Below, piece after piece: positions 8,895 through 16,890 of a stretch of DNA of 64,000 bases (the first letter of the stretch is position 1; the number at the start of each line of letters is the position of its first letter). Source of the DNA: Candidatus Nitronauta litoralis (GTDB lineage: Bacteria > Nitrospinota > Nitrospinia > Nitrospinales > Nitrospinaceae); NCBI GenBank assembly GCA_015698285.1, contig CP048685.1:1612001-1676000 (forward strand), in the 5' to 3' direction. Below the pieces are notes generated by a model, which made no database searches, was not told where the DNA came from, and saw only the letters and a list, made by a program, of their open reading frames with translations. A program made the translations under genes and the position numbers.

Positions 8895-10049
8895 TTAAAC
8901 CGGTTTTTCTTCCAATATTATTTCCAGATTAATTGAGTTTCCATGTCTCCAGACTTTTACAGTTAAAGAATCGCCGACTTGATGTTTGTTTACTTCACGG
9001 ACAATGTCATTCATATTTTTTATGGGGGTGTTGTCTATGGAAAGGATGATATCGCCATCTACCGGCAACCTGAGATTTCCATAGATAAGGTTTCTCTGGC
9101 CTCCACGAATCCCACCTTTAATTGCAGGACTTTGAGGCAGCGTCTCCGCTACCAGAACCCCCTGTTTCACATCAAGCTTCAGCAGATTTATGAGGTCTTC
9201 GCTTAGCGCGACTCCGGATATTCCCATCCAGGGTTTCAGATAATTTCCATGCGTGATCAATTGAGTTGCCACCTGTTTCGCCTGGTTTACAGGAATGGCA
9301 AAACCAATTCCCTGGTAACCTCCGGATACACTGAAGATAGCTGTGTTTATTCCGATCACTTCTCCGTTCGAATTCAAGAGGGGACCGCCCGAATTTCCGG
9401 GATTGATGGCAGCATCTGTTTGAATAAGATCATAGAGGGCGCCTCCCTGGCTTTGAATCTGTCGGTTGAGAGCGCTGATGATTCCAGTGGTCAACGTATG
9501 AGAAAGTCCAAAGGGGTTTCCGATAGCAATGGCCTTTTGCCCGACCCGTATGTCATCCGAGTTTCCCAGTTTTGCGACTTTGGAAACATAACGTTTGGGA
9601 ATTTTAATGACGGCTAGATCAGAAGAGGGATCCCGCCCAATTAAAATGGCTTTCACTTTGGTTCCATCTCCCAGGGTAACGGTGATTTTATCGGCTTTGG
9701 CGACCACATGATTGTTGGTCAGAATATATCCCTGATCGTCAATGATAAAACCTGTTCCCTGGCCCTGTTTCGGGATAATTTGCCGCCAGAAATTTATGGT
9801 CAGAGTGGTGGCGGATATGTTGACCACCGCCTGGTGATTTTTTTCAAAAACATCGGTGGTGATAATTTCATCTTTGGAAACCAGCCGAACGGCAGGTTCC
9901 TGCCGGGGCTGGTTGAAATCCAGATCCAAGGCAGCAGGCGGGCCAAAAATTTGAAGGGAAAATTTTTCCCAATGGTTGAATAAAATCGAAAAAATGATGA
10001 GAAAAACAGCCCAGATATATATTGTTGTGGAGTTTTTCAAGAAGCCCAT
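8895..10049 (-). CDS. DegP/HtrA-like periplasmic serine protease, trypsin plus one PDZ domain
   Basis: The 384-residue protein has an N-terminal membrane anchor (IYIWAVFLIIFSILF). A trypsin-like domain follows with an intact triad: His in ILTNNHVV, Asp in SSDLAVIKI and Ser in NPGNSGGPLL. One C-terminal PDZ domain (ISGVALSEDLINLL to the end) completes it. This size and layout resemble DegS/HhoB-type membrane-anchored proteases of envelope quality control. ATG 10049 is preferred over the more distal TTG because AAGGAGGGCAG sits directly before it. It is divergent from the Hsp20-like gene across about 270 AT-rich bases, so the two may share stress regulation. I cannot tell degP, degQ and degS apart from sequence alone, so no symbol is given. 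Confidence 0.9.
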   Translation of the reverse strand: MGFLKNSTTIYIWAVFLIIFSILFNHWEKFSLQIFGPPAALDLDFNQPRQEPAVRLVSKDEIITTDVFEKNHQAVVNISATTLTINFWRQIIPKQGQGTGFIIDDQGYILTNNHVVAKADKITVTLGDGTKVKAILIGRDPSSDLAVIKIPKRYVSKVAKLGNSDDIRVGQKAIAIGNPFGLSHTLTTGIISALNRQIQSQGGALYDLIQTDAAINPGNSGGPLLNSNGEVIGINTAIFSVSGGYQGIGFAIPVNQAKQVATQLITHGNYLKPWMGISGVALSEDLINLLKLDVKQGVLVAETLPQSPAIKGGIRGGQRNLIYGNLRLPVDGDIILSIDNTPIKNMNDIVREVNKHQVGDSLTVKVWRHGNSINLEIILEEKPV

Positions 10050-10316
10050 TCTGCCCTCCTTGAACAAATTTTTTGGTGGAAACTTGACTCAATATTTAAT
10101 AAATTTTATCAAATTAATAAAATCGCGAAATGAACCTGTCAATGACAGCAGGAGGCGATGCCTGAAAGTATTTGAAATTAAGAAAAATTGATTTTTAGAT
10201 TTAATAAATTCTTTTAAAGAAGGATTTGGGGAAGTGTTTTGTTCCTCTGTTTTTGGAAATCTTCGTTACCCGGTAAACCGAAAGTTAAATTAACCGAGGA
10301 ATGCGAGGCTGTGGAG

Positions 10317-11012
10317 ATGAAAACAGATGATTCAAAAAAAGACGACCAGCTGGATTCTTTAAAAAAGCAGATGGCAGACCAGGAACTAATCCAGATGAAT
10401 CGTAGTTATCTGGAAAGCCTGGGTGCCCAAAGAAAAAATAAAACCATACGATGGTTATGGGCCTTGATTGCGTGCCTCGTTCTAATGATAGGTGTTCAGT
10501 CATATTTTTTGTTTAATAAAAATCCAGACAACCAATTCTCACATAATCAAGAGCCTGGTTTGATAAATCCAAACCTATTTCCAAAACTCTATTCCCAGGA
10601 CAGTTTGGATCCGTTTTCTCAATTTCAACAAATGCAAAAACGGATGGACAGGTTTTTTGACCAGAACCTGAACCAGTTAAAAGGTGACCCGTTTTCAATG
10701 AGGAGCTTTTCTTTTGGAGGTCCCTTTTCCCAGAATTTTGATTTAACAGAAGAAAACGACCGATATATTGTATCTCTGGACCTTCCAGGGCTTGATAAGA
10801 CAAAACTGGACGTCACTATTGAAGAGCAAACATTAAAAATCTCAGGAACAATAGAGGAACTGAATGAAACCAAAGAAGAGGATAAATTTTTTAAAAGCCA
10901 AAGTTCTTCCCATATAGAAAGATACATGACGCTTCCTGGACCCGTTAAACCCGAATCACTTCAAATCGATGTTAAAAACGATAAACTGATTGTCGAAGTG
11001 CAGAAAAAATAA
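10317..11012 (+). CDS. Membrane-anchored Hsp20/alpha-crystallin-domain protein
   Basis: The product of about 231 residues has a basic, coiled-coil-prone N-terminus, then a single transmembrane segment (WLWALIACLVLMIGVQSYFLF). A linker rich in Gln, Phe and Met follows. The C-terminal alpha-crystallin domain contains YIVSLDLPGLDKTKLDVTIEEQTLKISG and a final NDKLIVEVQKK strand. Small heat-shock proteins are normally soluble, so the anchor would place the chaperone domain on the periplasmic side if the positive-inside rule holds. ATG 10317 was chosen since GAGG lies a few bases upstream; the frame is open further back to 10239 without a convincing start. The neighbour is a divergent DegP-like protease. 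Confidence 0.75.
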   Translation: MKTDDSKKDDQLDSLKKQMADQELIQMNRSYLESLGAQRKNKTIRWLWALIACLVLMIGVQSYFLFNKNPDNQFSHNQEPGLINPNLFPKLYSQDSLDPFSQFQQMQKRMDRFFDQNLNQLKGDPFSMRSFSFGGPFSQNFDLTEENDRYIVSLDLPGLDKTKLDVTIEEQTLKISGTIEELNETKEEDKFFKSQSSSHIERYMTLPGPVKPESLQIDVKNDKLIVEVQKK

Positions 11013-11018
11013 ATTTGA

Positions 11019-11387
11019 GTACGGATAGAGCCCAAAAGATGGCAAAAGGAAACCCTCGAAAGAACACAACGCTTGCCCAAAGGACTAAAGGGAGTCTGGT
11101 ATAGCCTAACTGGGAAATATCAGAAGCTTAAAGCCGACAATAATATCCAGATTGAAACTTGCCGCAAACGGGATCGGGAGGAGCAACACACCCTCATCAC
11201 TCGCCTGCTCAAAGAGCGCCAAAACCTGCAACGGCATTTTGAGGATTTTAAAGAAACATATAAAACGCAAATGCTGGAACTCCGGCAGGATATCGCGCAT
11301 TATAAGGAGATGGGCGGGAAACTGCCTGAACAAGAAGCCAGGGATTTCACCCATTCCTTTGAGAAGACTTATGAACCCACCCTGTGA
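11019..11387 (+). pseudogene. Remnant of a MobA/TraA-type relaxase C-terminus
   Basis: From 11019 a frame runs open to a stop at 11387 and reads RLPKGLKGVW followed by SLTGKYQKLK and a charged coiled coil (QHTLITRLLKERQNLQRH). This is the pattern at the C-terminal end of MobA/TraA-like conjugative relaxases. The catalytic relaxase and helicase parts are absent. The only initiation codon is a TTG at 11073 within the conserved region, without a ribosome binding site. I infer a truncated relic of a mobile element. It lies directly upstream of the toxin-antitoxin pair, as is common on mobilisable elements. A small expressed protein of 104 residues from TTG 11073 cannot be excluded. Confidence 0.6.
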
Positions 11388-11406
11388 TTATCAAACTTGC
11401 AATAAA

Positions 11407-11422
11407 GTAACTTTTATGTTAC
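11407..11422 (+). promoter_or_regulatory. Inverted repeat upstream of the toxin-antitoxin pair, probable operator
   Basis: GTAAC (11407-11411) and GTTAC (11418-11422) form an inverted repeat around TTTTAT, ending four bases before the toxin GTG start. Palindromes in this position are typical autoregulatory operators bound by antitoxins of RelE/HigB-type modules. No footprint or expression data support it here. Confidence 0.5.
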
Positions 11423-11426
11423 CATT

Positions 11427-11756
11427 GTGATAGAGGTAAGAGAATACCTTCGTGAAGATGAGAGCAGCCCTTTTGCTGACTGGTTTGAAGGCCTGAACAC
11501 GCAAGCCGCTCTCAAAGTGAACACGTACCTTACGCGGATAGGAAATGGAAATTTATCTTCGGTCAAAAGCGTGGGAAGGGGCGTTCATGAATGTGTTATT
11601 GACTGGGGACCGGGCTACAGGGTTTATCTGGGAAAAGACGGAGACAAACTGGTTATTTTGCTTGGCGGTGGCACAAAGAAACGCCAGCAAAACGACATAG
11701 ACCGGGCAAAGGAACTTTGGCAGGAATACAAGAAACGCAAAAAGGAACAGAAATAA
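11427..11756 (+). CDS. RelE/ParE-family toxin (addiction-module killer protein type)
   Basis: The 109-residue protein resembles phage-derived Gp49-like, HigB-related toxins of the RelE/ParE superfamily. Matching features are the N-terminal PFADWFEGL, VGRGVHECVIDWGPGYRVYL with its central strands, and LVILLGGGTKKRQQNDIDRA near the C-terminus. Members usually cleave mRNA on the ribosome. The start is GTG 11427, just after an inverted repeat likely to be an operator. The stop TAA shares its last A with the ATG of the antitoxin gene, so the two are translationally coupled in toxin-first order. Its neighbours are a relaxase remnant and a TcmP module, which fits an accessory region. Confidence 0.85.
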   Translation: MIEVREYLREDESSPFADWFEGLNTQAALKVNTYLTRIGNGNLSSVKSVGRGVHECVIDWGPGYRVYLGKDGDKLVILLGGGTKKRQQNDIDRAKELWQEYKKRKKEQK

Positions 11757-12073
11757 TGGCAATCACACGTAATTTTAAAGAAACAATACAGGCCCGCGCC
11801 TTGCGCGATCCCAAGTTTCGTACAGGCCTTCTCAAGGAAAGCATTGAAAACATGCTGGCCGGGGATACCGAAACGGGCAAGATGCTTCTTCGCGACTACA
11901 TCAACGCGACCATAGGTTTTGAGAAGCTGGGAAACGCGGTGAATAAATCGCCCAAAAGCCTGATGCGCATGTTCAGCCCCAGCGGCAACCCGACTGCCAA
12001 TAACCTCTTCGGCATCATCCACACGCTACAGCAAAAAGAAGGCGTTCAGTTTGAGGTGAAAACTTCTCGGTAA
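11756..12073 (+). CDS. Antitoxin of the RelE-type module (helix-turn-helix)
   Basis: The ATG at 11756 overlaps the toxin stop by one base (TAATG), with AAGGAA upstream. The 105-residue protein contains IGFEKLGNAVNKSPKSLMRMF, a helix-turn-helix of the type seen in probable addiction-module antidote proteins, followed by a short C-terminal segment with LFGIIHTL. It should bind the toxin and repress the operon through the inverted repeat at 11407-11422. An in-frame earlier ATG at 11717 lies inside the toxin gene and is less likely. The assignment rests on family resemblance and on the coupled partner. Confidence 0.8.
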   Translation: MAITRNFKETIQARALRDPKFRTGLLKESIENMLAGDTETGKMLLRDYINATIGFEKLGNAVNKSPKSLMRMFSPSGNPTANNLFGIIHTLQQKEGVQFEVKTSR

Positions 12074-12086
12074 TATATTGAATTCA

Positions 12087-12116
12087 TTGCGTATAGAGCT
12101 CCCGTTGAGCTATAAT
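12087..12116 (+). promoter_or_regulatory. Sigma-70-like promoter for the DUF5131-tcmP pair
   Basis: TTGCGT (12087-12092) and a perfect TATAAT (12111-12116) are separated by 18 bases and lie about 40 bases before the DUF5131 start. The -35 box matches four of six consensus bases. Confidence 0.5.
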
Positions 12117-12153
12117 CAGACCAATAGTACTTTAAGGAATTTCAAATTCAAAA

Positions 12154-12921
12154 ATGGCGCAGAAATCAACAATAGAATGGACAAACGCAACATGGAACCC
12201 TGTAACGGGTTGCACAAAAATCAGTGCTGGTTGCGATAATTGCTACGCAGAGCGTTTTTCGGAGCGTTTCCGAGGCGTAAAGGATCACCCATTTGAAACG
12301 GGTTTTGATCTTACACTCAGGCCGGATCGTGTCGAACAGCCGCTCACATGGAAGAAATCAAAAATGGTTTTTGTAAACTCCATGAGCGACTTATTTCACA
12401 AAGAAATACCCAAAGACTACATAGCAAGCGTTTTTGAAACGATGGAAAAAGCAGACTGGCATATTTTCCAAGTGCTGACCAAGCGTAGCTCTCTCATGCG
12501 TGATTTTATCAATGATCGTTATAAAAATAAGACTGTTCCAGAGCATATTTGGTTAGGAACATCTGTCGAAGACTATACTAAATGTTCGAGGATAAAGCAT
12601 ATTCAAGAAACAAATGCCAGTGTTCGTTTCTTATCAATTGAGCCACTCATTGGGCCGCCGGGAGAAATGGATTTAAGGGGTATACAATGGGTCATTGTTG
12701 GTGGCGAAAGCGGCCCCCATGCAAGGCCAATGCAATTATCTTGGGTACGCTCTATACGCGATCAATGTGTTGAACAGGAAGTCCCCTTCTTCTTTAAACA
12801 ATGGGGAGGATTTAGACCTAAATCAGGTGGAAGGGAACTAGATGGAAAAGAATGGAACGAATTCCCCCAATTATCAGACCGTAGCTCCGCCCCTCAAGAC
12901 CTATATGTAGCCGCTGAGTGA
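12154..12921 (+). CDS. DUF5131 (phage Gp37/Gp68-like) three-Cys-motif protein
   Basis: The 255-residue protein carries the family's N-terminal WTNATWNPVTGC motif and the cysteines Cys20, Cys27 and Cys30, followed by Tyr. These resemble a radical-SAM-like iron-sulphur site, though the spacing is not the canonical CxxxCxxC. Later family motifs are KMVFVNSMSDLFH, WHIFQVLTKR, IWLGTSVE and GGESGPHARPM, and FFFKQWGG near the end. DUF5131 proteins occur in phages and mobile regions and often pair with TcmP, as here, four bases upstream. The biochemical role is unknown; a nucleic-acid modification role has been suggested from context. The ribosome binding site (TAAGGA) is farther away than usual. Confidence 0.85.
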   Translation: MAQKSTIEWTNATWNPVTGCTKISAGCDNCYAERFSERFRGVKDHPFETGFDLTLRPDRVEQPLTWKKSKMVFVNSMSDLFHKEIPKDYIASVFETMEKADWHIFQVLTKRSSLMRDFINDRYKNKTVPEHIWLGTSVEDYTKCSRIKHIQETNASVRFLSIEPLIGPPGEMDLRGIQWVIVGGESGPHARPMQLSWVRSIRDQCVEQEVPFFFKQWGGFRPKSGGRELDGKEWNEFPQLSDRSSAPQDLYVAAE

Positions 12922-12925
12922 TTAA

Positions 12926-14050
12926 ATGTCTCAAGAAGGTTACCTATGGGAATGCCCACCTAGAACAAAGGCAAAGCTAGAGATATTAAACGATTATCTT
13001 GGCGCATGGTTTGGCATACTTGCCAATAAAGGTTTTAGACATGTTTATTATATTGATGGGTTTTGTGGCCCAGGTGAGTATCTAAGTGGCGAAGAGGGTT
13101 CCCCTGTAATAGCGGCTCGTCTTGCAAGTAGCACGGCTCAAAAATATCAAGGATTCAAAGCTACCTTGGTATTCATTGATAAGGACCCAAAAGCCTTGGC
13201 GCATCTAACAACTCTTGATGCCATTAAAAACCCAGATTCCAACGTTACGATAGACCTAAAAGAAGGGGTTTTTACGGATAAAATCGAAAGCATCAAAGAA
13301 GTATTAAACCAGAATCCAAATAGCCCAACTTTTAGCTTTATTGATCCTTTTGGTTTTGGCCATAGTCCGATAGAAAACATAAAACTTCTTATGCATAACC
13401 AGAGCAGTGAAATATTTGTCAATTTCATGTGTGGTTTTATGAACCGTTTCAAGGAACATGAAAATGAAGAAATTACAGAAAAAATTAAGAGCATGGTTGG
13501 TGAAAATGATCTCAGTCAGATTATAAATGCGGATGACTCCATAGATGCATTTTGTTTAGCTTTCGAAAACAACTTAAAGAGTATTGGCCGTTACTCGTTA
13601 AAGTTCATGATGAGGGATGAAAAACATATCCGGGACAATGCTTTTTTCTTCTGTGGACGAAACCCTATGGGGTTTGAAAAAATTAAACAAGCTATGTGGA
13701 AAGTTGACCCTGAACACGGAAATTCTTTTTCAGCTCATCGGGAAGCGTCAAGAAGTGAATTGCAGGCGAATCTTTTTGAAATTGGGGCACAAACGCATCC
13801 TCTATCAGGGATGCTCCAAGAAAAATTTCATGGCCGTCACAATGTTTCAGTTGAAGAAATTTTCAAATGGGTAATTGAAGAAACCGACACTTTTCTTAAG
13901 TCCCACGCCAGAATTGAGCTAGAAAATTTGCTGGAAAAAGGCATCATTACATCTATCACGGACCCCTCAGGCTCTACACGCGCACGCCGTAAAAATAGCT
14001 GGCCCGATCGCTTGTTATTGAGTTTTGCGGAACAGCAAAATTCAAACTAA
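12926..14050 (+). CDS. tcmP: Three-Cys-motif partner protein TcmP
   Basis: The 374-residue protein begins WECPPRTKAKLEILNDYLGAW and has YIDGFCGPGEYL near residues 46-57, then FIDKDP and FSFIDPFGFG. The glycine-rich loop and acidic strand ends suggest a Rossmann-like, possibly methyltransferase-type, fold. These are the hallmarks of TcmP, the protein repeatedly encoded beside DUF5131 proteins. The pair is translated as one unit with a four-base gap. The AT-rich sequence and lack of linked core genes suggest horizontal acquisition. Function is not established for the family; the pair might act in defence or modification. Confidence 0.85.
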   Translation: MSQEGYLWECPPRTKAKLEILNDYLGAWFGILANKGFRHVYYIDGFCGPGEYLSGEEGSPVIAARLASSTAQKYQGFKATLVFIDKDPKALAHLTTLDAIKNPDSNVTIDLKEGVFTDKIESIKEVLNQNPNSPTFSFIDPFGFGHSPIENIKLLMHNQSSEIFVNFMCGFMNRFKEHENEEITEKIKSMVGENDLSQIINADDSIDAFCLAFENNLKSIGRYSLKFMMRDEKHIRDNAFFFCGRNPMGFEKIKQAMWKVDPEHGNSFSAHREASRSELQANLFEIGAQTHPLSGMLQEKFHGRHNVSVEEIFKWVIEETDTFLKSHARIELENLLEKGIITSITDPSGSTRARRKNSWPDRLLLSFAEQQNSN

Positions 14051-14076
14051 TTACTTTAAATAAAGTAGAAAAGGGT

Positions 14077-14470
14077 ACTTGCACCCCTGCTATCTGGCGA
14101 GGATGGGGGCAGCAAGTGCAAGGAGGCTCCGCACACGGTCCCTTTAGGGGTAAGTGGGGATCCCTACATACGCGAGGGGTGAAACGGTAATACGTTTTAT
14201 TGCCGGGCAATGTCCGACACAAGCAAGTTTTCGGAGAAAGTTCAAACCAGCTTTCTGAGATGACTTGCAGGCCCCACGCCGAGTGGCTGGCGCATGAAAG
14301 GCTCGATGCCGGAATGCACCAATTTCTCAAGGCAAGGGAACCAGGTTTCCGTTGCCGAGAGGCTTGTCGGGTTTCAGGCCGACAAGCTGCGGCTTTTGCC
14401 GCACGAGCGAGAGGGATGCAACGGGAGAGCGCAGCGTCTCCCTTGCCAAGATCGCGTGGTACTACCACGC
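14077..14470. other. Non-coding region with serial perfect hairpins, possible structured RNA
   Basis: No supported protein frame is present. The region contains ACTTGC/GCAAGT reinforced by CCCC/GGGG (14077-14117), GCTTGTCGG/CCGACAAGC (14362-14387), TGCGGC/GCCGCA with a TTTT loop (14388-14403), GGGAGA/TCTCCC (14423-14442) and GCGTGGT/ACCACGC (14454-14470). Five perfect stems in 400 bases is more than expected by chance. I do not recognise RNase P, SRP, tmRNA or 6S features. It may be a structured RNA, a recombination site or a mobile-element end. Its GC content exceeds that of the upstream tcmP gene. Confidence 0.45.
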
Positions 14471-14724
14471 ACATCTTGCGGTCGTTCTTAATTCCTTTTC
14501 CACTTACTTATTCCCTTTGACCGGCTTTACTGGTGCATTACGGATGCAATGGTCCGAATTTGATGCGCATTAATTTCCATTAAAAATATTTAGGGTGCAA
14601 TTAATTCTATTTACTGCGGATTTAATTTCTTTTTAGCACAGCCAAAATCCATCCAAAATTTGCAGGCGGTTTCTCACTTACTTCTGAAAAAAGTTGACTG
14701 TATGGGATTGTCAGCGCTTTACAC

Positions 14725-14762
14725 AAAAAAAGGGGCCCAGCTTTTAAAGCTGGCCCCTTTTT
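14725..14762. terminator. Bidirectional rho-independent terminator
   Basis: GGGGCCCAGC and GCTGGCCCC form a stem with one bulged C around a TTTTAAA loop, flanked by a run of A on one side and T on the other. It can end minus-strand transcription through tRNA-Leu and plus-strand transcription from the accessory region. Confidence 0.75.
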
Positions 14763-14896
14763 GAAATACGTAATGGAGGAAGTGGCAACCCAGGAATTCC
14801 TGGTAATGGGTTGTCCATTGTTCTTTGCAAGGAGTACGCATCGACGGTGAATCTTCAAACCGTTTGTTTCTAACGCGCCCTGAAAATCTGGACCGC

Positions 14897-14922
14897 GGAG
14901 GGAGCCTGGACAAGCTCCCTCC
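14897..14922 (-). terminator. Hairpin just downstream of tRNA-Leu, weak terminator or processing site
   Basis: GGAGGGAGC (14897-14905) and GCTCCCTCC (14914-14922) form a perfect nine-base-pair stem with an eight-base loop, starting nine bases after the tRNA 3' end on the minus strand. There is no T tract, so RNA processing or pausing is as likely as termination. Confidence 0.45.
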
Positions 14923-14930
14923 ACGGGTAG

Positions 14931-15017
14931 TGGTGCCGAAGGTCGGAATCGAACCGACACGGGGTTGCCCCCACTGGATTTTGAATCCAGCGCGTCTACC
15001 AGTTCCACCACTTCGGC
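14931..15017 (-). tRNA. tRNA-Leu(CAA)
   Basis: On the minus strand the 87-base gene folds with acceptor GCCGAAG/CTTCGGC and discriminator A. The anticodon loop is TTCAAAA with anticodon CAA. The variable arm is long, as in class II tRNA-Leu, and the T arm contains GGTTCGATTCC. The 3' CCA is encoded. The gene sits between the accessory region and the envelope genes, a typical spot for island integration. I saw no duplicated 3' end elsewhere in the window. Confidence 0.95.
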
Positions 15018-15088
15018 ATGTTGTTTGAGAAAAATACCATATCACGGCCAAAACAACAACGACCAAGAATACCTCGTTTTGCGAAAGG

Positions 15089-16861
15089 CTATTTTCTGCT
15101 TTTGGCTTCATATTGGGCAATCAGGGCCCTGACTTTATCTGCGTCGGGCTGGTCGGGATTCAGGTGCAAGGACCTTTTTAGAAAGGCGACTCCGGCCCTG
15201 GGTTCTTTCATATAATAGTAATGCAGAATGCCCAGGCTTCTGAAGGCCGAGGCGTAGCCGGGGTTCAGTTCCACTGCCTTTCGCAAATAGGCATCCGCGT
15301 TTTTCCAGTCCTCACGCTGCATATACAAATCCCCCAGCCGGGCATGCACATCCGGAATCGATCCATCAATCCGTGCGGCAATTTGAAAATGCTCAAAAGC
15401 TTTCTCCGTCTCGCCTTTTTCGAGATACAACACCGCAACGTTGTAATAGGTCTGGAAATAATGCGCACCTTTTTTCAGGGATCGCTGGTAAAAATCGATC
15501 GCCTTGTCCCGGTTTCCCCGGTTGGTGTATGCATGACCCAGGTTGACCAGGGCCCTCACCTTGTTGGGCGATTTTTCCAATACATCTTCCCAGAGTGTGA
15601 CCTCGCTCGACCAGACCTGATTACGCTTTATGGTGAGTGTTCCATATGTTAGTAACAGCAGTAACAGGGTGACAAAAAACCAGCCTCTCCGGCGTGGCGA
15701 ATCAGACACAGTAATGTTTATCAGACGAGCCAGGCCAAGCGTGATGATCACGAACACACCGTAGGCGGCCAGGTAAACCCGGTGCTCCGCCGCCAGGTCC
15801 AGCAGTGTTACAAATGAAGAGGAGGGACTCAGTACGATAAAAAACCAGATCAAGCCAAACAGAGGCAGGCGGGTGGAGGGTTTTTTGAATGCCACCCAGA
15901 GTGAAATCGTTATTGCTGAAAACCCTGCGAGAAATCGCCACGAAATGAGGGTAGTGGCGGGGACAATTTCCGGATCAATATTCAGGCCGAAAGGAAACAG
16001 CAGGAGTTTTAAATAATAGAACATGATGACCCAGGGCTGGGTCAATAGGTAGGTTTGCCTTCCGATAGTCTCGACCGCTCCGGAGGTTCCCGCTAAGAAA
16101 AAGGGATCGATGGCAAGTTTTGCGGTTAAAGCCATCGCGGAAACCAGGAAGCCTGCAATGATGACGATCTTATATTTACGGATCCGATCCCAGAGAGGGT
16201 CCTCTTTTTTTCTACCCAATAAAAAATAAGCCAGCATCGTTGCGGGAAGAGTGATGATCGTGGGTTTAATGCTGTATCCGAGAATGATAAAAAGCAAAGT
16301 AACAAGGGTGGTTCGAACCGTATTTTTTAATGTCCATTCCGATCCCGCCTCTCCGGTCTCCCTCTGGAAGAAGTAAAAACCCAAAAGATAAAACCAACCC
16401 GCGATCAATTCCGACCGGCTCATGACATACACCACGGTTTCAGTTTGAATGGGGTGCAGGACAAACAACAAAGCCACCGCCAGACTGAGTCCACGGTGTG
16501 ACAGGAATTGAGATGTGAAATTGAAGTAAGGAAGTGCGCGTTGCGTTACGAGGAATATAAGTGCACCGTTCATCAAATGAAACATCAGGTTGATGAGATG
16601 AAATCCGAACGGGTCCATTCCATGCAGCCACGCATTCAGACCATAGGTCCAGAACAGTCCCCCCCGATGGAAGTACTCTTTTAAAACGAATTCCGGACTG
16701 ATTAACCTGGCGGGGTCAGCGAACTGGTGATTTTCAGAGAGAAAACGTACGGAATCGTACTGAAACGGATTGAGCAGGTGGTTCGCGTAGACTAATAAAC
16801 CGGCCGTTATTATGACCAGCAGGCATGCAAGATTTGACTGAAATGGATGGGGGTTTTTCAT
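15089..16861 (-). CDS. TMTC-like (DUF1736) membrane protein with C-terminal TPR repeats, copy 2
   Basis: The 590-residue protein has about ten hydrophobic segments over residues 1-400 and then TPR repeats to the end. Conserved positions include LFVLHPIQTETVVYVMSRSE, which matches the HPVHTEAVA-type loop of TMTC/DUF1736 proteins, and the TPR runs DKAIDFYQRSLKKG and EKAFEHFQIAARIDG. The family is related to GT-C glycosyltransferases that use lipid-linked sugars at the periplasmic face. The first-loop acidic motif is NPFQYDSVRF, with one Asp where the upstream paralogue has three. It lies 29 bases after that paralogue and ends 72 bases before tRNA-Leu. The acceptor is unknown. Confidence 0.8.
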   Translation of the reverse strand: MKNPHPFQSNLACLLVIITAGLLVYANHLLNPFQYDSVRFLSENHQFADPARLISPEFVLKEYFHRGGLFWTYGLNAWLHGMDPFGFHLINLMFHLMNGALIFLVTQRALPYFNFTSQFLSHRGLSLAVALLFVLHPIQTETVVYVMSRSELIAGWFYLLGFYFFQRETGEAGSEWTLKNTVRTTLVTLLFIILGYSIKPTIITLPATMLAYFLLGRKKEDPLWDRIRKYKIVIIAGFLVSAMALTAKLAIDPFFLAGTSGAVETIGRQTYLLTQPWVIMFYYLKLLLFPFGLNIDPEIVPATTLISWRFLAGFSAITISLWVAFKKPSTRLPLFGLIWFFIVLSPSSSFVTLLDLAAEHRVYLAAYGVFVIITLGLARLINITVSDSPRRRGWFFVTLLLLLLTYGTLTIKRNQVWSSEVTLWEDVLEKSPNKVRALVNLGHAYTNRGNRDKAIDFYQRSLKKGAHYFQTYYNVAVLYLEKGETEKAFEHFQIAARIDGSIPDVHARLGDLYMQREDWKNADAYLRKAVELNPGYASAFRSLGILHYYYMKEPRAGVAFLKRSLHLNPDQPDADKVRALIAQYEAKSRK

Positions 16862-16890
16862 GTTGAGAAGATAAAATCACGCGAAGCTGC

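Noticed and set aside
9868-10092. Alternative frames and upstream TTG start of the DegP-like gene
   Set aside because: AAGGAGGGCAG immediately before ATG 10049 fixes the start; the other frame overlaps it and is not protein-like.
14077-14470. Known RNA or group II intron interpretation for the hairpin region
   Set aside because: No RNase P, tmRNA or SRP core sequence and no domain V consensus could be identified, and no reverse transcriptase is adjacent.
13974-14474. Minus-strand 166-residue frame over the hairpin region
   Set aside because: It overlaps the tcmP end on the opposite strand, has Cys/Pro-rich low-quality sequence, no ribosome site and follows the inverted repeats.
14622-15011. 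Minus-strand open frame of 129 residues through the tRNA-Leu
   Set aside because: It is a translation of the tRNA-Leu gene and its terminator and has no protein-like features.
14931-15017. tRNA-Leu as a proven integration site with flanking direct repeats
   Set aside because: The position is suggestive, but I could not find a duplicated copy of the tRNA 3' end within the window.
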